Positions 25,381 to 35,222 of a stretch of 40,409 nucleotides of DNA are shown in pieces (the stretch's first letter is position 1; every line of letters starts with the position of its first letter). The translations under genes were made by a program, and so were the position numbers. The notes beneath the pieces are model-generated. The model saw nothing but the letters and a program-made list of their open reading frames with translations, was not told where the DNA came from and did no database searches. Source of the DNA: Acidobacteriaceae bacterium. GTDB lineage: Bacteria > Acidobacteriota > Terriglobia > Bryobacterales > Bryobacteraceae. The DNA lies in assembly GCA_019244055.1 (NCBI GenBank), contig JAFATG010000310.1:1-40409 (forward strand), in the 5' to 3' direction.

Positions 25381-25470
25381 AGCACGGCCATCTCCTGAGT
25401 TATTCTATGTCGCGCTTGAGATCGCTGTTGCGTTGCTCAGATCAGAGGCAGTGGAGGTGTATTCTCATCT

Positions 25471-26262
25471 ATGGTCATGTGCATTCAATTTTCGAGGTCC
25501 CTCGCGGTTGCGGCTTTGATCGCCTCGGCCGCTGCTATTTACGCACAAGAGACGACGAAAGCAAAGCCTGAAGACACGGAGGTGTGGGAGCCGGTGCCCA
25601 AGGTCGTAACCCCCGGCGCGAACTGCACGGCGCCTCCCTCCGACGCAATCGTATTATTTGACGGCAAGAATCTGGACCAGTGGGTGTCAGTTCGTGACAA
25701 GTCGCCGGCCCAATGGACCGTTGCGGATGGCATCATGACCGTAAACAAGGCACAGGGAAGCATTGAGACCAAGCGGAGCTTCAAGAACTACCAGCTTCAT
25801 ATCGAGTGGAGGATTCCCGAGAACATTACCGGGACCGGCCAGGCGCGCGGCAACAGCGGCGTATTTTTGGCCTCCACCGGGTCCGGTGACTCCGGATATG
25901 AGCTGCAGGTTCTCGATGCGTATGAAAACAAAACTTACGTAAATGGGATGGCGGGCAGCATCTACAAGCAAGCCATTCCGCTGGCGAATCCGGCGCGTAA
26001 GCCGGGTGAGTGGCAGACCTATGACGTGGTGTGGACGGAGCCCACATTCAACGCCGACGGCTCGCTGAAAACCCCGGCTTATGTCACGGTGTTCTTCAAC
26101 AACGTATTGATCGAGAATCACTTCGAGTTGAAGGGCGAGACGTTGTATATCGGTAAGCCGTTCTATAAGCCGTACACTGCCGCTCCGATCAAGCTCCAGG
26201 CACACGGCGATAAAAGCGAGCCAATCAGTTTCCGGAACATCTGGGCCAGAGAGCTCGACTAG
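25471..26262 (+). CDS. Secreted DUF1080 (3-keto-disaccharide hydrolase-like) protein
   Basis: This 263-residue protein has a signal peptide (LAVAALIASAAAIYAQ) and one DUF1080 concanavalin-like domain. It starts IVLFDGKNLDQWVS and includes WTVADGIMTVN, the LHIEWRIPE strand, a GNSGVFLAS loop, the GYELQVLDAYEN segment and a final ISFRNIWARELD strand. DUF1080 proteins act in the periplasm or on the cell surface. The name 3-keto-glycoside hydrolase comes from a few characterised members, so the exact substrate is unknown. GGAGGT lies 12 bases before ATG 25471. It is divergent from the CehA-like gene and converges on the TonB-dependent barrel, 16 bases apart. Confidence 0.85.
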   Translation: MVMCIQFSRSLAVAALIASAAAIYAQETTKAKPEDTEVWEPVPKVVTPGANCTAPPSDAIVLFDGKNLDQWVSVRDKSPAQWTVADGIMTVNKAQGSIETKRSFKNYQLHIEWRIPENITGTGQARGNSGVFLASTGSGDSGYELQVLDAYENKTYVNGMAGSIYKQAIPLANPARKPGEWQTYDVVWTEPTFNADGSLKTPAYVTVFFNNVLIENHFELKGETLYIGKPFYKPYTAAPIKLQAHGDKSEPISFRNIWARELD

Positions 26263-26278
26263 CGATCATCAACTCAGG

Positions 26279-29134
26279 TCAGAAGGTGTAGCCCACGGCA
26301 AGCCTAAGGGACCGGGGCGCCTGGATCGCGACGGGCAGCCGCTCATTAAAATTCGGCCCGCTGATATCGTTCTCCTGGATGCGATTACCGGAATTCGTGA
26401 CATTCAGAAGATCTGCGGAAAAGCGTATCTGCCCACGTGGAATTGGAAAGCTTCGCGCTAGGCGCAGGTTCCAATTGAGTGCATATTCGGCGCGGTTACC
26501 GCCCTCTGGACTGCCGCGAATCGTAGCTCCGACGACCATTGGACCTTGAGCCAGTCCTGTTACCAGCAGCTCTCTTGCGAACGGCAGACCGTCGAGGTAG
26601 GCGGCCACATTGACAAGCTCGATACCGCCGATCTTCGAGGGCAAACGGTAGATGATCTGGATCTTTCCCAAAAACGAGCGATCGAAAAAGTCATGGCCGG
26701 TCGCATTGATCAATGTGTTTGGATCTTGGTACAGTGCTCCCACTATGCCCGGATCATTCTCGATTGGCCCATTGCCGGGATTTGTCGGTCCAAACGACTT
26801 CTCGGCTGTGAACGACGCATGAAAACTTAACTGCTTGTATCCAGTGAATAGTTCGGCGGTGAATCCTTCATACAGCATACGAAGATCAGGCAGGTTCTCG
26901 AGGAGGAACTTATCTGCTCCGAACGTGGACGGATTTTGTTCGTAGACCGTCAGCAAACGGTCGTCAAACGTACCGGGAATTCCATCCGGACCCGGATCCA
27001 GAATCTGGACTGGTTGATATGCCTGCGCCGGTACGCCTGTGTCCATTGCCGCGATGCGGTCTTTATCATCCCGCCGAAAGAGTTGAATGCGAGCCGAGCT
27101 CTGTGAGCTGAGTGAGACTGCTCCGTATACGTCGAACTCGTCGGCGTGAGGTGAATGTAGCGAGGGAGAAACGTTCGAATAGGCGCCTCCAAAGCGCCGC
27201 AGTAAAGAGCCGAACTCGCCCGGCTGGAAAACGCGATCGCCGTTGATGTCATTCCAACTGAATACAAGACCGCTCAGGCTGTTTGGATTTGCGAAATCCA
27301 GATAGCGAGCAGCCAAAGGCGCATAGAACCTGCTGTATGTGCCACCTATTGAGAGCCGCTCGAAGCCCGGGACTGCCAACGTGAAACCGGTGTGCGGGGA
27401 GGCCGTGTTCCAAGCAATTACGTTCACTTGTCCAGCGAAGTTCCTAGCCGGCGCGAACGCCCCCGCCGGACTCTCTTGCGGCGGCAGAGAACCTCTCGAG
27501 AACTCGCCGATTACGCCCAGGTCCATCGAGAGCCAGCGCGCTGGCCTGATCTGATCTCGCGCAAAAATCGAGAAGGATTCGACTCGACCGTTGCTATCGA
27601 CTGGGGTATTCAGTTCGACAGCGTAGGCGGGCACGCCGGCTGCGGTAATGAGGTCCAGATCGGAAGCCGCTGTGAAACGGTTTGTAGCGTTCGATCGTTC
27701 CCAACCTCCTCCGATGGCGATTTGTTGAGTTCCCGAACCGAGACGCATGTCTCCCGGTTGCAGAACAGCGCGAACAGACTGACGCTGACGGATGGCGAAG
27801 TTGGCCAGCGGCGGCGACCCGATGACCGTGCCGTCCAGCAGCTCTGTCCGGCTTTGGCCATCGCCCATCGAAGATTTAGTATCCGTGTGAGCAATCGATG
27901 CGCTGTATCTGACTTGTAAGACGCCAGAATGGAAGCTCTCAGGAAGCTGCCTCGTCCATTCAGCCTGGATGAAATTGAAACTGTCCTCTTCGGCGAGTCC
28001 CCTAAAGCCGTAAGGGCTTTCGTAGGCCGGCATCATGCGCCAGCCCGTGAGTGCTTCCAAACCGACCGGCTCACCCCAATCAGAAAGATTGATGCGCGAA
28101 CCGGTGAGGAGGAATTCAAGTTGATCTTTGGCTGTGATTCCATACCGCCCAGCGATGTTAGCGAACAGCAAACGGCTGTTTTGATTGTGGCCTGGGCGGG
28201 CGATGGGGACCGTTTCAGAGGCCCACTGGCCCGTGCCGGAGAAGTACACGTCAGCCCGCGGCCCGAGTGGACCGCCAACATTTACGTGGTCGCGTGTGAA
28301 CCAGTTGTATTCTTGCGGCTGCTGCAAGATCCAGCGATCAGCCGGGCTCGGGAGATTGTTGGATGTAAGAGCCGCGCCGGTGCCGGAAGAAGCAAGTTCG
28401 CCGTGCCAACGTCTGCCTGGCGTCCTCAGAAACAGGTTTATCGCTGGCGCCTCCGAACTCACCGAACTCTTAACGGTCATTTCATCGAGCGCCTGGGTGT
28501 CCGGAAACACAATTGGACGTCCGGACTGGTAGGGATCCGTTGCGTTCATGCCTTCCAAACTGAACGCCGTTGCTGTCCAGGAGAAGCTCCGCTGTGAAGC
28601 AAGGGGAATTCTTGTATTTTGAGTGCCGGTGAAGTCAAGCGGCTCTGTAACGGTGGCCGGCTCTTGGTTGAGCAGGGTTCCCGCAAAGCTATACGATTCG
28701 GTGAAGCCCCGCGATGGGAGCAGCCATGGCTGCGTGGGTGCCGTCCAAGCGCCCCATCGCAAGTCACTCGTGAGAGTAAACGAAACGTGCCTCACCCGTC
28801 TAGCGAAAACGTGAACTTCAACGGAGGATCCAAGACCTGTCTTGAAATCCGGCTGGAGTTCATAGTCGCCGTGAGGCAATATGAGCTGAAACTCGCCTCG
28901 AACGTTAGATTTGGTCGACCAGCCAAAGGCTGAAAAACTCCCAATCGCTGTTATTTCCACGCCCGCCTGCGGATGGCCTGTGCTGTCTCGCACGATTCCA
29001 TCCACGATGCCAGTCGTGAGCTGTGCGAATAAAATTCGCGGAGTGAAAGAGACGAGCAGAATCGCAAACACGGCACCAGCGCGCCGCGGCCGGCAACGCT
29101 TGCGAGCGAGCCGGTCAATGCAATCGCGCGGCAC
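26279..29134 (-). CDS. Oar-like TonB-dependent outer-membrane protein with carboxypeptidase-regulatory domain
   Basis: This 951-residue protein has an Arg-rich start, a signal (GAVFAILLVSFTPRILFAQ) and a carboxypeptidase-regulatory-like domain (GIVDGIVRDSTGHPQAGVEITAIG). A plug-like region follows with FSLEGMNATDPYQSG, then a long beta-barrel ending SLRLAVGYTF with a C-terminal Phe for BAM recognition. These proteins are frequent in Acidobacteria and are thought to import glycans or peptides or to anchor surface structures. TonB box and partner are not identifiable. The GTG start at 29134 follows the upstream DUF1080 stop by 39 bases, so the two are probably one transcript. Confidence 0.85.
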   Translation of the reverse strand: MPRDCIDRLARKRCRPRRAGAVFAILLVSFTPRILFAQLTTGIVDGIVRDSTGHPQAGVEITAIGSFSAFGWSTKSNVRGEFQLILPHGDYELQPDFKTGLGSSVEVHVFARRVRHVSFTLTSDLRWGAWTAPTQPWLLPSRGFTESYSFAGTLLNQEPATVTEPLDFTGTQNTRIPLASQRSFSWTATAFSLEGMNATDPYQSGRPIVFPDTQALDEMTVKSSVSSEAPAINLFLRTPGRRWHGELASSGTGAALTSNNLPSPADRWILQQPQEYNWFTRDHVNVGGPLGPRADVYFSGTGQWASETVPIARPGHNQNSRLLFANIAGRYGITAKDQLEFLLTGSRINLSDWGEPVGLEALTGWRMMPAYESPYGFRGLAEEDSFNFIQAEWTRQLPESFHSGVLQVRYSASIAHTDTKSSMGDGQSRTELLDGTVIGSPPLANFAIRQRQSVRAVLQPGDMRLGSGTQQIAIGGGWERSNATNRFTAASDLDLITAAGVPAYAVELNTPVDSNGRVESFSIFARDQIRPARWLSMDLGVIGEFSRGSLPPQESPAGAFAPARNFAGQVNVIAWNTASPHTGFTLAVPGFERLSIGGTYSRFYAPLAARYLDFANPNSLSGLVFSWNDINGDRVFQPGEFGSLLRRFGGAYSNVSPSLHSPHADEFDVYGAVSLSSQSSARIQLFRRDDKDRIAAMDTGVPAQAYQPVQILDPGPDGIPGTFDDRLLTVYEQNPSTFGADKFLLENLPDLRMLYEGFTAELFTGYKQLSFHASFTAEKSFGPTNPGNGPIENDPGIVGALYQDPNTLINATGHDFFDRSFLGKIQIIYRLPSKIGGIELVNVAAYLDGLPFARELLVTGLAQGPMVVGATIRGSPEGGNRAEYALNWNLRLARSFPIPRGQIRFSADLLNVTNSGNRIQENDISGPNFNERLPVAIQAPRSLRLAVGYTF

Positions 29135-29173
29135 TGTGATACAGACAGCCGTGCCTGAGTTACAAACGTCTGT

Positions 29174-30106
29174 TTACTGCGGCACCGCAACTGTGATGTT
29201 GCGGAATTTCAAGCCGCCGGTGTGATCGCCCTGAATATAGAAGGGTCCGGGCTCTCCTTCGTTCGCGTCAAGCGCCCCGCCAGTGATGCCATCGATTTTC
29301 TTATGGTCGATGGTCAATGTTCCGTCTCGCCGTACCGTTACGGTTCGACCGACGAGGATGACATCGAACGTCTCCCACTGACCTGGCTTCCGCGGCAGGG
29401 AAACTGCCGGCGCAATTCGTCCATAAATCGATCCCATGGCTCGGTTAGGAGGATTGTCCGCGGAAGGTTCGTACTCGAGCTGCAACTCATAACGGCCACG
29501 CAGATAGAATCCGCTGTTGGCGTCCTCTGGACAATTCACTTCGAAATGGAGTTTAAAGTCCTCAAATTTCCGAGTTGTCTTCAGATTTGCGCCGCGCTGC
29601 TGGTTTATCAGTAAGCCATCCTGTACAATCCAGTGGCTCTTTGCCGCACTTCCAATGGGCTCCCACCCATTTAGATCTTTGCCGTCAAACAAAGCCTCGG
29701 GCTTGCTCCAAGACGCAGGTGCAGGCCGGTTCAGCGCTGGGGCCGGCAAGCCTGTCAACGCGATCGTGTGCGTGCCTTGTTTCTGAGTGCCGGTGAGTTT
29801 GCCGTCCGCCGCATCCAATTCCCATATCATCGGGGGATGATTCCCGTTTTGGGGCGCAACGGTCAGAGTTAAATGCGAGCCGTTTTGTTTGCAATCTGTG
29901 ACCTGATAAACGTGGCCTCCGGTCGGCTGGAACCAGACTTCCAGCTTTCCATTCTCTTCCGATATCCCAAGCCAGTTCGCGCCGACGCCATCCCGCGTCG
30001 GCACATTGAAGTCCCAAGGGCCTACAAACGGATTTGAAGAGGCCGAAGACGCCAGCGGGGCCAAGACTGTGGATATCACTAGGCAGCAGAGCAGAGAGCG
30101 AATCAT
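29174..30106 (-). CDS. Secreted two-domain DUF1080 protein
   Basis: This 310-residue protein has a signal peptide ending near ASS. A first beta domain of about 100 residues follows (FVGPWDFNVPTRDG...WELDAADGKLTGTQKQG), reminiscent of small lipocalin-like domains. After it comes a DUF1080 domain (EALFDGKDLNGWEPIG, SHWIVQDGLLIN, FKLHFEVNCPEDANSGFYLRG, FRNITVAVPQ). The hydrolase role is inferred from the family. It lies 36 bases after the NtrC-type regulator and 39 bases before the TonB-dependent protein, all on one strand, so it may be part of a sensor-hydrolase-uptake transcript. It is the second DUF1080 gene within 4 kb and differs from the first by the extra N-terminal domain. Confidence 0.85.
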   Translation of the reverse strand: MIRSLLCCLVISTVLAPLASSASSNPFVGPWDFNVPTRDGVGANWLGISEENGKLEVWFQPTGGHVYQVTDCKQNGSHLTLTVAPQNGNHPPMIWELDAADGKLTGTQKQGTHTIALTGLPAPALNRPAPASWSKPEALFDGKDLNGWEPIGSAAKSHWIVQDGLLINQQRGANLKTTRKFEDFKLHFEVNCPEDANSGFYLRGRYELQLEYEPSADNPPNRAMGSIYGRIAPAVSLPRKPGQWETFDVILVGRTVTVRRDGTLTIDHKKIDGITGGALDANEGEPGPFYIQGDHTGGLKFRNITVAVPQ

Positions 30107-30142
30107 GATGGCAGTCTATCGAAGCACATTACGGCTAGACGC

Positions 30143-31528
30143 CTATGCCGCGCCGTTCTCGTCGGCGGTCCCGCTCTCCAGGCCCATCTGCGAGAGCCGG
30201 TAACGGAGCGCGTTGCGTGTCAGGCCAAGCATCCTCGCAGCCTGGCTCTTGTTTCCATTTGCCCGGCGGAGCGCCTCCCGGATCATCATCTGTTCCCAAT
30301 GCTCCAGCGTCTCGCCTTCCGGTAAAAGCGGTATCTGTTGAGATTCGAGTGCAGCCGCGTTGCGAGCAGGCTCTATGCGAATATCCGACGACTCGAGAAC
30401 CTCGTGCGAAGCGAGCACCATGCTGCGCTCAATCGTGTTCTCGAGTTCTCTCACGTTTCCAGGCCAGGAATGGCTTACCAGGCGGTCCATGGCAGCCGGA
30501 CTGATGTCCTTCACAATCGAACCGAGATCGCTCGCCAGCTTGCGGATAAAATGCATCGCCAGAAACGGAATATCTTCTTTCCTCTCACGTAGTGGGGGAA
30601 TACTGATGGGAACCACATTCAGGCGGTAATAGAGGTCCTCGCGGAAACGGCCCTCCTCGAGCGCCGCGCGCAGGTCCACGTTAGTAGCGGCGATTACGCG
30701 CAAGTCTACGTTGCGTGTAATGTTCGACCCCAAGCGCTCGAACTGCCGCTCCTGCAAGACGCGAAGCAGTTTGACCTGAATGTTCCCGGGCACGTCGCCA
30801 ATCTCGTCGAGAAACGCCGTTCCGCCATCCGCCTGTTCGAATTTGCCCGGCTTGCTCGCCGTCGCGCCCGTGAACGCGCCCTTTTCGTACCCGAAAAGCT
30901 CGCTCTCCATCAAATTTTCGGGCAGAGCAGTGCAGTTAATCTTCACGAAGGCACGATTGTTTCGCGGGGAATGCTGGTGAATGGCGCGCGCGATCATGTC
31001 CTTCCCTACCCCGCTTTCGCCGGCCAGCAGCACTGTTGCTCTGGTCGGCGCGACTCGCTCCACAGTATGAAAGATCTCGCGCATGGCTGCGCTGCGGCCG
31101 ATGATGTTGTCGAACTGATAGCGGTGATCGAGCTCTTCCCGAAGCCGCCTGTTCTCATCTCGCAGAGCCTGCGCGGCGATGACCTTATCGACAACCGTAG
31201 TCAGATGTTCGAGCGAGAAAGGTTTTTGAAGAAAGTCCGCCGCCCCCAGCTTCATCGCATCGACAGCCGCGTCCACCGATCCGTGGGCCGTCATTACAAT
31301 CACCGCAGCCGGTGATCCCCTGGATTGCAATTGCCGGATCAGCTCAAGCCCATCCATTCCCGGAAGGCGCAGGTCCGTGAGGACGAGATTCGCAACGGAA
31401 GCCAGCGGTAGAGCCTGCTCCGCATTTGGAGCGCCATCCACTTCATAACCCGCCGATTCCAATTGCAATTGAATAACGCGCCGCAGTTTGTCTTCGTCCT
31501 CCACAACTAGAATTCGTCCAGGCGTCAT
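30143..31528 (-). CDS. Sigma-54-dependent response regulator (NtrC family)
   Basis: This 461-residue protein has three parts. The receiver domain has phosphoacceptor Asp52 ([10 protein letters not shown]) and Lys102 (QKPFS). The AAA+ domain has Walker A GESGVGKD (170-177), the sigma-54-contacting GAFTGA loop (217-222) and a Walker B FLDEIGD. The C-terminal Fis-type helix-turn-helix reads [20 protein letters not shown]. It activates transcription by RNA polymerase with RpoN after phosphorylation. The gene follows the histidine kinase by 12 bases on the same strand. No confident -24/-12 promoter was recognised in the window, so its targets cannot be named. Confidence 0.95.
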   Translation of the reverse strand: MTPGRILVVEDEDKLRRVIQLQLESAGYEVDGAPNAEQALPLASVANLVLTDLRLPGMDGLELIRQLQSRGSPAAVIVMTAHGSVDAAVDAMKLGAADFLQKPFSLEHLTTVVDKVIAAQALRDENRRLREELDHRYQFDNIIGRSAAMREIFHTVERVAPTRATVLLAGESGVGKDMIARAIHQHSPRNNRAFVKINCTALPENLMESELFGYEKGAFTGATASKPGKFEQADGGTAFLDEIGDVPGNIQVKLLRVLQERQFERLGSNITRNVDLRVIAATNVDLRAALEEGRFREDLYYRLNVVPISIPPLRERKEDIPFLAMHFIRKLASDLGSIVKDISPAAMDRLVSHSWPGNVRELENTIERSMVLASHEVLESSDIRIEPARNAAALESQQIPLLPEGETLEHWEQMMIREALRRANGNKSQAARMLGLTRNALRYRLSQMGLESGTADENGAA

Positions 31529-31540
31529 GGAAGCAGGTCC

Positions 31541-32812
31541 CTAGATCGATTCGTTCGGCAAGGTTATCTCGAATGTCGTCCCCTTGCCAGCTTCGCTGAA
31601 GACGGTGATGCGTCCGCCGTGCTCGTCCACGATTTTGGCGACTAGGGCCAGTCCCAGGCCCACGCCTTGCGGCTTCGTAGTGAAGAACGGATTGAAAATA
31701 TTCTCGAGGTGCTCCTTTTGAATGCCGTGCCCGTGATCGCTCACAAGGATCATCATAGTTTCATCGGACTTGGCCGCTTTGATTGAGACGATCTGGCCAG
31801 GGGCGCTTGCCTGAATTGCGTTCTGAACCAGATTAGAGAGCGCCACTCGTAATAGCTCCGGATCAAACGCGAATGGGAGCGAACCCTCGGCCAGATCCAG
31901 CACAATCGCAACACCGGCATTTCTGGCAAGCTCCGTGTGCTGCCTTGATACTTCTTCGATTACGCCCCGCAAATCGGCAATTACCTTCCGAACCTGCAAA
32001 GGACGAGCGAAGTCTAAGAAACTTGATACCAGCCCGTTCATGCGATCGACTTCGCTTCTGATGTATTCGGCCATTTCCGCCATTAATTCCGGTCGGTTCT
32101 TAAGCGTTTCTTTGGTCAGCATCTCAGCGGAAGCCTTGATGGTGCCGAGTGGGTTGCGCAGCTCGTGCGCCAGCCCGGCCGTTAATTGTCCTAGAGCAGC
32201 CAGCCGCTCGCTCCGCCGTAGGGACACTTGTGCCTCCCGCAGGCTTCGATTCGATTCGGCCAACTGCTCGGCAGCCTCTTCGGTCCGCCGCATTTCATCG
32301 CGCTTCGCCTTTGCCTGCTGATACACCACAAATGCCACAATCGTGTAGAACGAAACACGCAGGCACATCACACTGATCAATCCTTCGGGCATTACATAGC
32401 TCGGAGGGATCCAAACCGGCAGAAGGAAGGAGAAATACGCGATACACGAGATGCCGGTGACGAGATACACTCCGATTGGACTGAGCGTCGTCGCCGCCGA
32501 GATGATCGGGATCAAAAAGATCAGGTAATAAGCGCTATCGATCGTGTGCGTCCAGCCCAGTAACAGATAGCTGAGGATCATCTTGGAAACGATCGAAAGC
32601 GTACGACCACGCCGCGAGGAGAATAGACGGATCCGCGGCTCGGCTATCTGGAAAACACCAATTAAAAGCAGAACGATTGTCGCGTTGTAGTTCGTTTCCG
32701 GATCGGCTGCGATCAACGCCGCAACAAACAATGCCCAGGCGAAATCTTGCGGCTGGAAGGCACGAACGGCCCGACCGGCAACGCGATTGGGGCCGTTCTC
32801 ATTTTCTGTCAT
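31541..32812 (-). CDS. Membrane sensor histidine kinase (NtrB/AtoS-like)
   Basis: This 423-residue protein has about five or six N-terminal membrane helices (about 22-165) with little periplasmic exposure. A short coiled coil (KAKRDEMRRTEEAAEQLAESNRSLREAQ) follows, then a HisKA domain with His216 (LAHELRNPLG) and an HATPase_c domain (LVQNAIQAS, VSDHGHGI, GVGLGLALVAKIVDEHGG). It should phosphorylate the NtrC-type partner encoded next. Because the sensor is almost all membrane, it may detect a membrane-soluble or membrane-stress signal. ATG 32812 is used because the longer frame to 32842 would approach the divergent S1 gene. Confidence 0.92.
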   Translation of the reverse strand: MTENENGPNRVAGRAVRAFQPQDFAWALFVAALIAADPETNYNATIVLLLIGVFQIAEPRIRLFSSRRGRTLSIVSKMILSYLLLGWTHTIDSAYYLIFLIPIISAATTLSPIGVYLVTGISCIAYFSFLLPVWIPPSYVMPEGLISVMCLRVSFYTIVAFVVYQQAKAKRDEMRRTEEAAEQLAESNRSLREAQVSLRRSERLAALGQLTAGLAHELRNPLGTIKASAEMLTKETLKNRPELMAEMAEYIRSEVDRMNGLVSSFLDFARPLQVRKVIADLRGVIEEVSRQHTELARNAGVAIVLDLAEGSLPFAFDPELLRVALSNLVQNAIQASAPGQIVSIKAAKSDETMMILVSDHGHGIQKEHLENIFNPFFTTKPQGVGLGLALVAKIVDEHGGRITVFSEAGKGTTFEITLPNESI

Positions 32813-32853
32813 TCTTGGGGCTCTATGACAGAATAGGGGCATCCCCAGTAGTC

Positions 32854-34548
32854 ATGGATAACGTGAACCCCGATCCTTTTGTGGCCGAAGATGCGTCTTC
32901 GCAAGAAGAATCTACTTTTGCCGAACTGTTGTCTAGCTTTGAACAACAACATGCTGACGGACCCGGCGCCGAAACTGTTACCGGCACTATTGTTTCGATC
33001 GGTTCAGAAGCCATCCTGATTGACGTTGGCCGCAAGACCGAAGGCTCTCTACCCTTATCGCGATGGCATGAAACCGAAAAAGGGGAGCCGAAAGTCGGAG
33101 CCAGTGTCGCGGTCTCTGTCGGACCGCGCAACGAAGAAGGATATTACGAGCTCTCAACGATCAGGGTCGCCCGGCCGAAAGATTGGAGTGGTCTGCAGGC
33201 TGCCTTTGCTGAGAAACGCGTCATCGCGGGCACCGTCGTTGAGCAGATTAAAGGCGGATTCCGCGTGGATATTGGTGTTCGCGCTTTCATGCCGGGCTCT
33301 CGCAGTGGTGTGCGCGAGGCGGACGAAATGGCGAACCTCGTCGGGCAGGAGATTCAGTGCCGCATCACCAAGCTCGATGTCGAAAAGGAGGATGTCGTTG
33401 TAGACCGCCGCGTTGTTCTCGAAGAGGAACAGGCGCAGCGCCGCCAACAGACTTTTTCCGAATTGAAGGAAGGCGCGGTCGTTCGGGGCCGCGTCCGGAC
33501 CGTGATGGACTTTGGCGCCTTCGTGGATATTGGCGGCGTGGATGGCTTGTTGCATGTCGTGGACATGTCTTATGGGCGTGTCGCGAAGGCCAGCGACCTA
33601 GTTAACCCGGGGGATGAGCTCGAACTCAAAATTCTAAAGATTGACTTGAAGACCATGAAGATTTCCCTCGGTTTGAAACAACTGCAGGAAGACCCATGGA
33701 CCGTTGCCGCCGAAAAATTTCATGTGGGCGAACGCGTGAGCGGAGTCGTTTCGCGCCTCACGGATTTCGGAGCGTTCGTCGAGCTGTTGCCCGGCGTGGA
33801 CGGCCTGATCCACCTCTCCGAGTTGTCGTGGAACAAGCGTGTTCGCAAACCGGAAGACCTGTTGAAAAGCGGGGAACGCGTCGAAGCTGTCGTGTTGCAG
33901 ATCAATCCAGCAGAACGCCGCATCGGCCTCGGTTACAAACAAGCTTTAGGTGATCCATGGGATACGGCCGGGCAGAAGTTTGCCGTTGGGTCTACTGTCG
34001 AAGGACGCGTTACGAGCCTGACGCAATTCGGCGCGTTTATCGAATTGGATGAAGGGATTGAAGGCATGGTTCACATCTCGGATATCACCAATGAAAAGCG
34101 GCTCGATCATCCGAAAGAGAAGCTCGCCAAGGGACAAACGGTGCGTGCGGTGGTGCTCGAGTTCGATCGCGAGAAGCGCCGGATCCGCCTCGGGCTTAAG
34201 CAACTGGAGCCGACAACCGTCGATCACTACATTTCCGAACATCAGCCAGGCCAAACCGTGAGCGGTCGCTTGGTGGAAGTGCAAGGGAATCGCGCGAAGG
34301 TAGAACTGGGCGAAGGCGTGATGGCGGTTTGCCAGTTGAAGGCGCGCGAGGAGAAGCAGGCCGACGCCGAACCACGCAAATCCGCCGATATCGGCTCCCT
34401 GGGCGCCATGCTCGCGGCCAAATGGAAACAGGGCGGCGGAAATGACACCGTGGGAAAACCGGCTGCTCGCCCCGGCGAAATTCGCAGCTTCCGCATCGCC
34501 CATTTAGACCTCGCTAAACGGCTGATTGAGCTAGAGTTAGCAAGTTAG
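32854..34548 (+). CDS. rpsA: Ribosomal protein S1-type protein with about six S1 domains
   Basis: This 564-residue protein has an N-terminal S1-like lead (STFAELLSSFEQQ) followed by six OB-fold S1 repeats. The first two are divergent. The third to fifth are canonical (VMDFGAFVDIGGVDGLLHV, LTDFGAFVELLPGVDGLIHLSELSW and LTQFGAFIELDEGIEGMVHISDIT), each ending in a (I)GLGxKQ motif. The last, with GNRAKVELGEGV, is degenerate. The length matches ribosomal protein S1 (about 557 residues), which binds mRNA on the 30S subunit. Another S1-repeat RNA-binding protein is possible. ATG 32854 is preceded by AGGGGC. It is divergent from the histidine kinase by 41 bases. The ECF sigma factor follows 41 bases later. 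Confidence 0.85.
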   Translation: MDNVNPDPFVAEDASSQEESTFAELLSSFEQQHADGPGAETVTGTIVSIGSEAILIDVGRKTEGSLPLSRWHETEKGEPKVGASVAVSVGPRNEEGYYELSTIRVARPKDWSGLQAAFAEKRVIAGTVVEQIKGGFRVDIGVRAFMPGSRSGVREADEMANLVGQEIQCRITKLDVEKEDVVVDRRVVLEEEQAQRRQQTFSELKEGAVVRGRVRTVMDFGAFVDIGGVDGLLHVVDMSYGRVAKASDLVNPGDELELKILKIDLKTMKISLGLKQLQEDPWTVAAEKFHVGERVSGVVSRLTDFGAFVELLPGVDGLIHLSELSWNKRVRKPEDLLKSGERVEAVVLQINPAERRIGLGYKQALGDPWDTAGQKFAVGSTVEGRVTSLTQFGAFIELDEGIEGMVHISDITNEKRLDHPKEKLAKGQTVRAVVLEFDREKRRIRLGLKQLEPTTVDHYISEHQPGQTVSGRLVEVQGNRAKVELGEGVMAVCQLKAREEKQADAEPRKSADIGSLGAMLAAKWKQGGGNDTVGKPAARPGEIRSFRIAHLDLAKRLIELELAS

Positions 34549-34589
34549 CCCCCGGACGTGACCAAAAGCGAACTCATACGTCCATCGCT

Positions 34590-35222
34590 TTGGTGGCAAC
34601 TCAGGCCGAAACTCTCGGAACTCTAGCAGCCGTGCGCGGCGCAACCGACCGGTCGGACGAAATTGGGCTGATTCGAGCAGCCCAACATGGCGATAGCGAA
34701 GCATTCGAACAACTTGTCCGCGCCTACGATCAGAACGTCCTCCGCATGGCTTTCAACCTCCTGCACTCCAGGGAAGACGCGCGTGACGTTTACCAGGAAG
34801 TATTCCTCCGCGTTTACCGCAACCTCCCTAAATTCCGCTTCGATTGCAGCTTCAGCACGTGGCTCTACCGCATCGTCGCGAATCTCTGCCTGGATCAGCT
34901 CCGCAAACGCAAAGTTCGCAAAGAGACGAGCCCTGCTATCGAGACTACGGCCGGCGAAATGGACAGTTTGCAATTCGTTCCGGAACGCCGCGCCGAGGTC
35001 GACCCTCAACGTCGATTGTTAAGCGCCGAAGTCAATACCAGGGTCAACGAGGTGCTCGAAGGCCTCACGCCCCGCGAACGCATTGTTTTCGAGATGCGCC
35101 ATTTTCAAGGCATGCGCCTGCGCGCCATCGGCGACGCTCTCGGCGTTACCGAGGAGGCCGCGAAGAACTGTCTCTTCCGTGCGACACAGAAAATGCGAGC
35201 GGCTTTGGGAGATTTCGTATGA
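34590..35222 (+). CDS. ECF (RpoE-like) RNA polymerase sigma factor
   Basis: This 210-residue protein has sigma region 2 (EAFEQLVRAYDQNVLRMAFNLLHSREDARDVYQEVFLRVY, then FSTWLYRIVANLCLDQLRKRK) and sigma region 4 (LTPRERIVFEMRHFQGMRLRAIGDALGVTEEAAKNCLFRA). These mark an extracytoplasmic-function sigma factor that recognises a -35/-10 pair at stress promoters. It starts at TTG 34590 or GTG 34593; the region before RSDEIGLIRAA is not conserved. The stop overlaps the next gene (ATGA), which encodes its likely anti-sigma factor. A double-PDZ secreted protein follows, an arrangement like rpoE-rseA-degP. Confidence 0.93.
   Translation: MVATQAETLGTLAAVRGATDRSDEIGLIRAAQHGDSEAFEQLVRAYDQNVLRMAFNLLHSREDARDVYQEVFLRVYRNLPKFRFDCSFSTWLYRIVANLCLDQLRKRKVRKETSPAIETTAGEMDSLQFVPERRAEVDPQRRLLSAEVNTRVNEVLEGLTPRERIVFEMRHFQGMRLRAIGDALGVTEEAAKNCLFRATQKMRAALGDFV

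Noticed and set aside
27534-27547. GCCAGCGCGCTGGC palindrome in the TonB-dependent gene
   Set aside because: Only 14 bases and GC-rich, so within chance expectation for this sequence length and composition.
33946-34503. 185-residue minus-strand frame opposite the S1 gene
   Set aside because: Composition bias of the S1 repeats read in reverse; no motif or ribosome-binding site.
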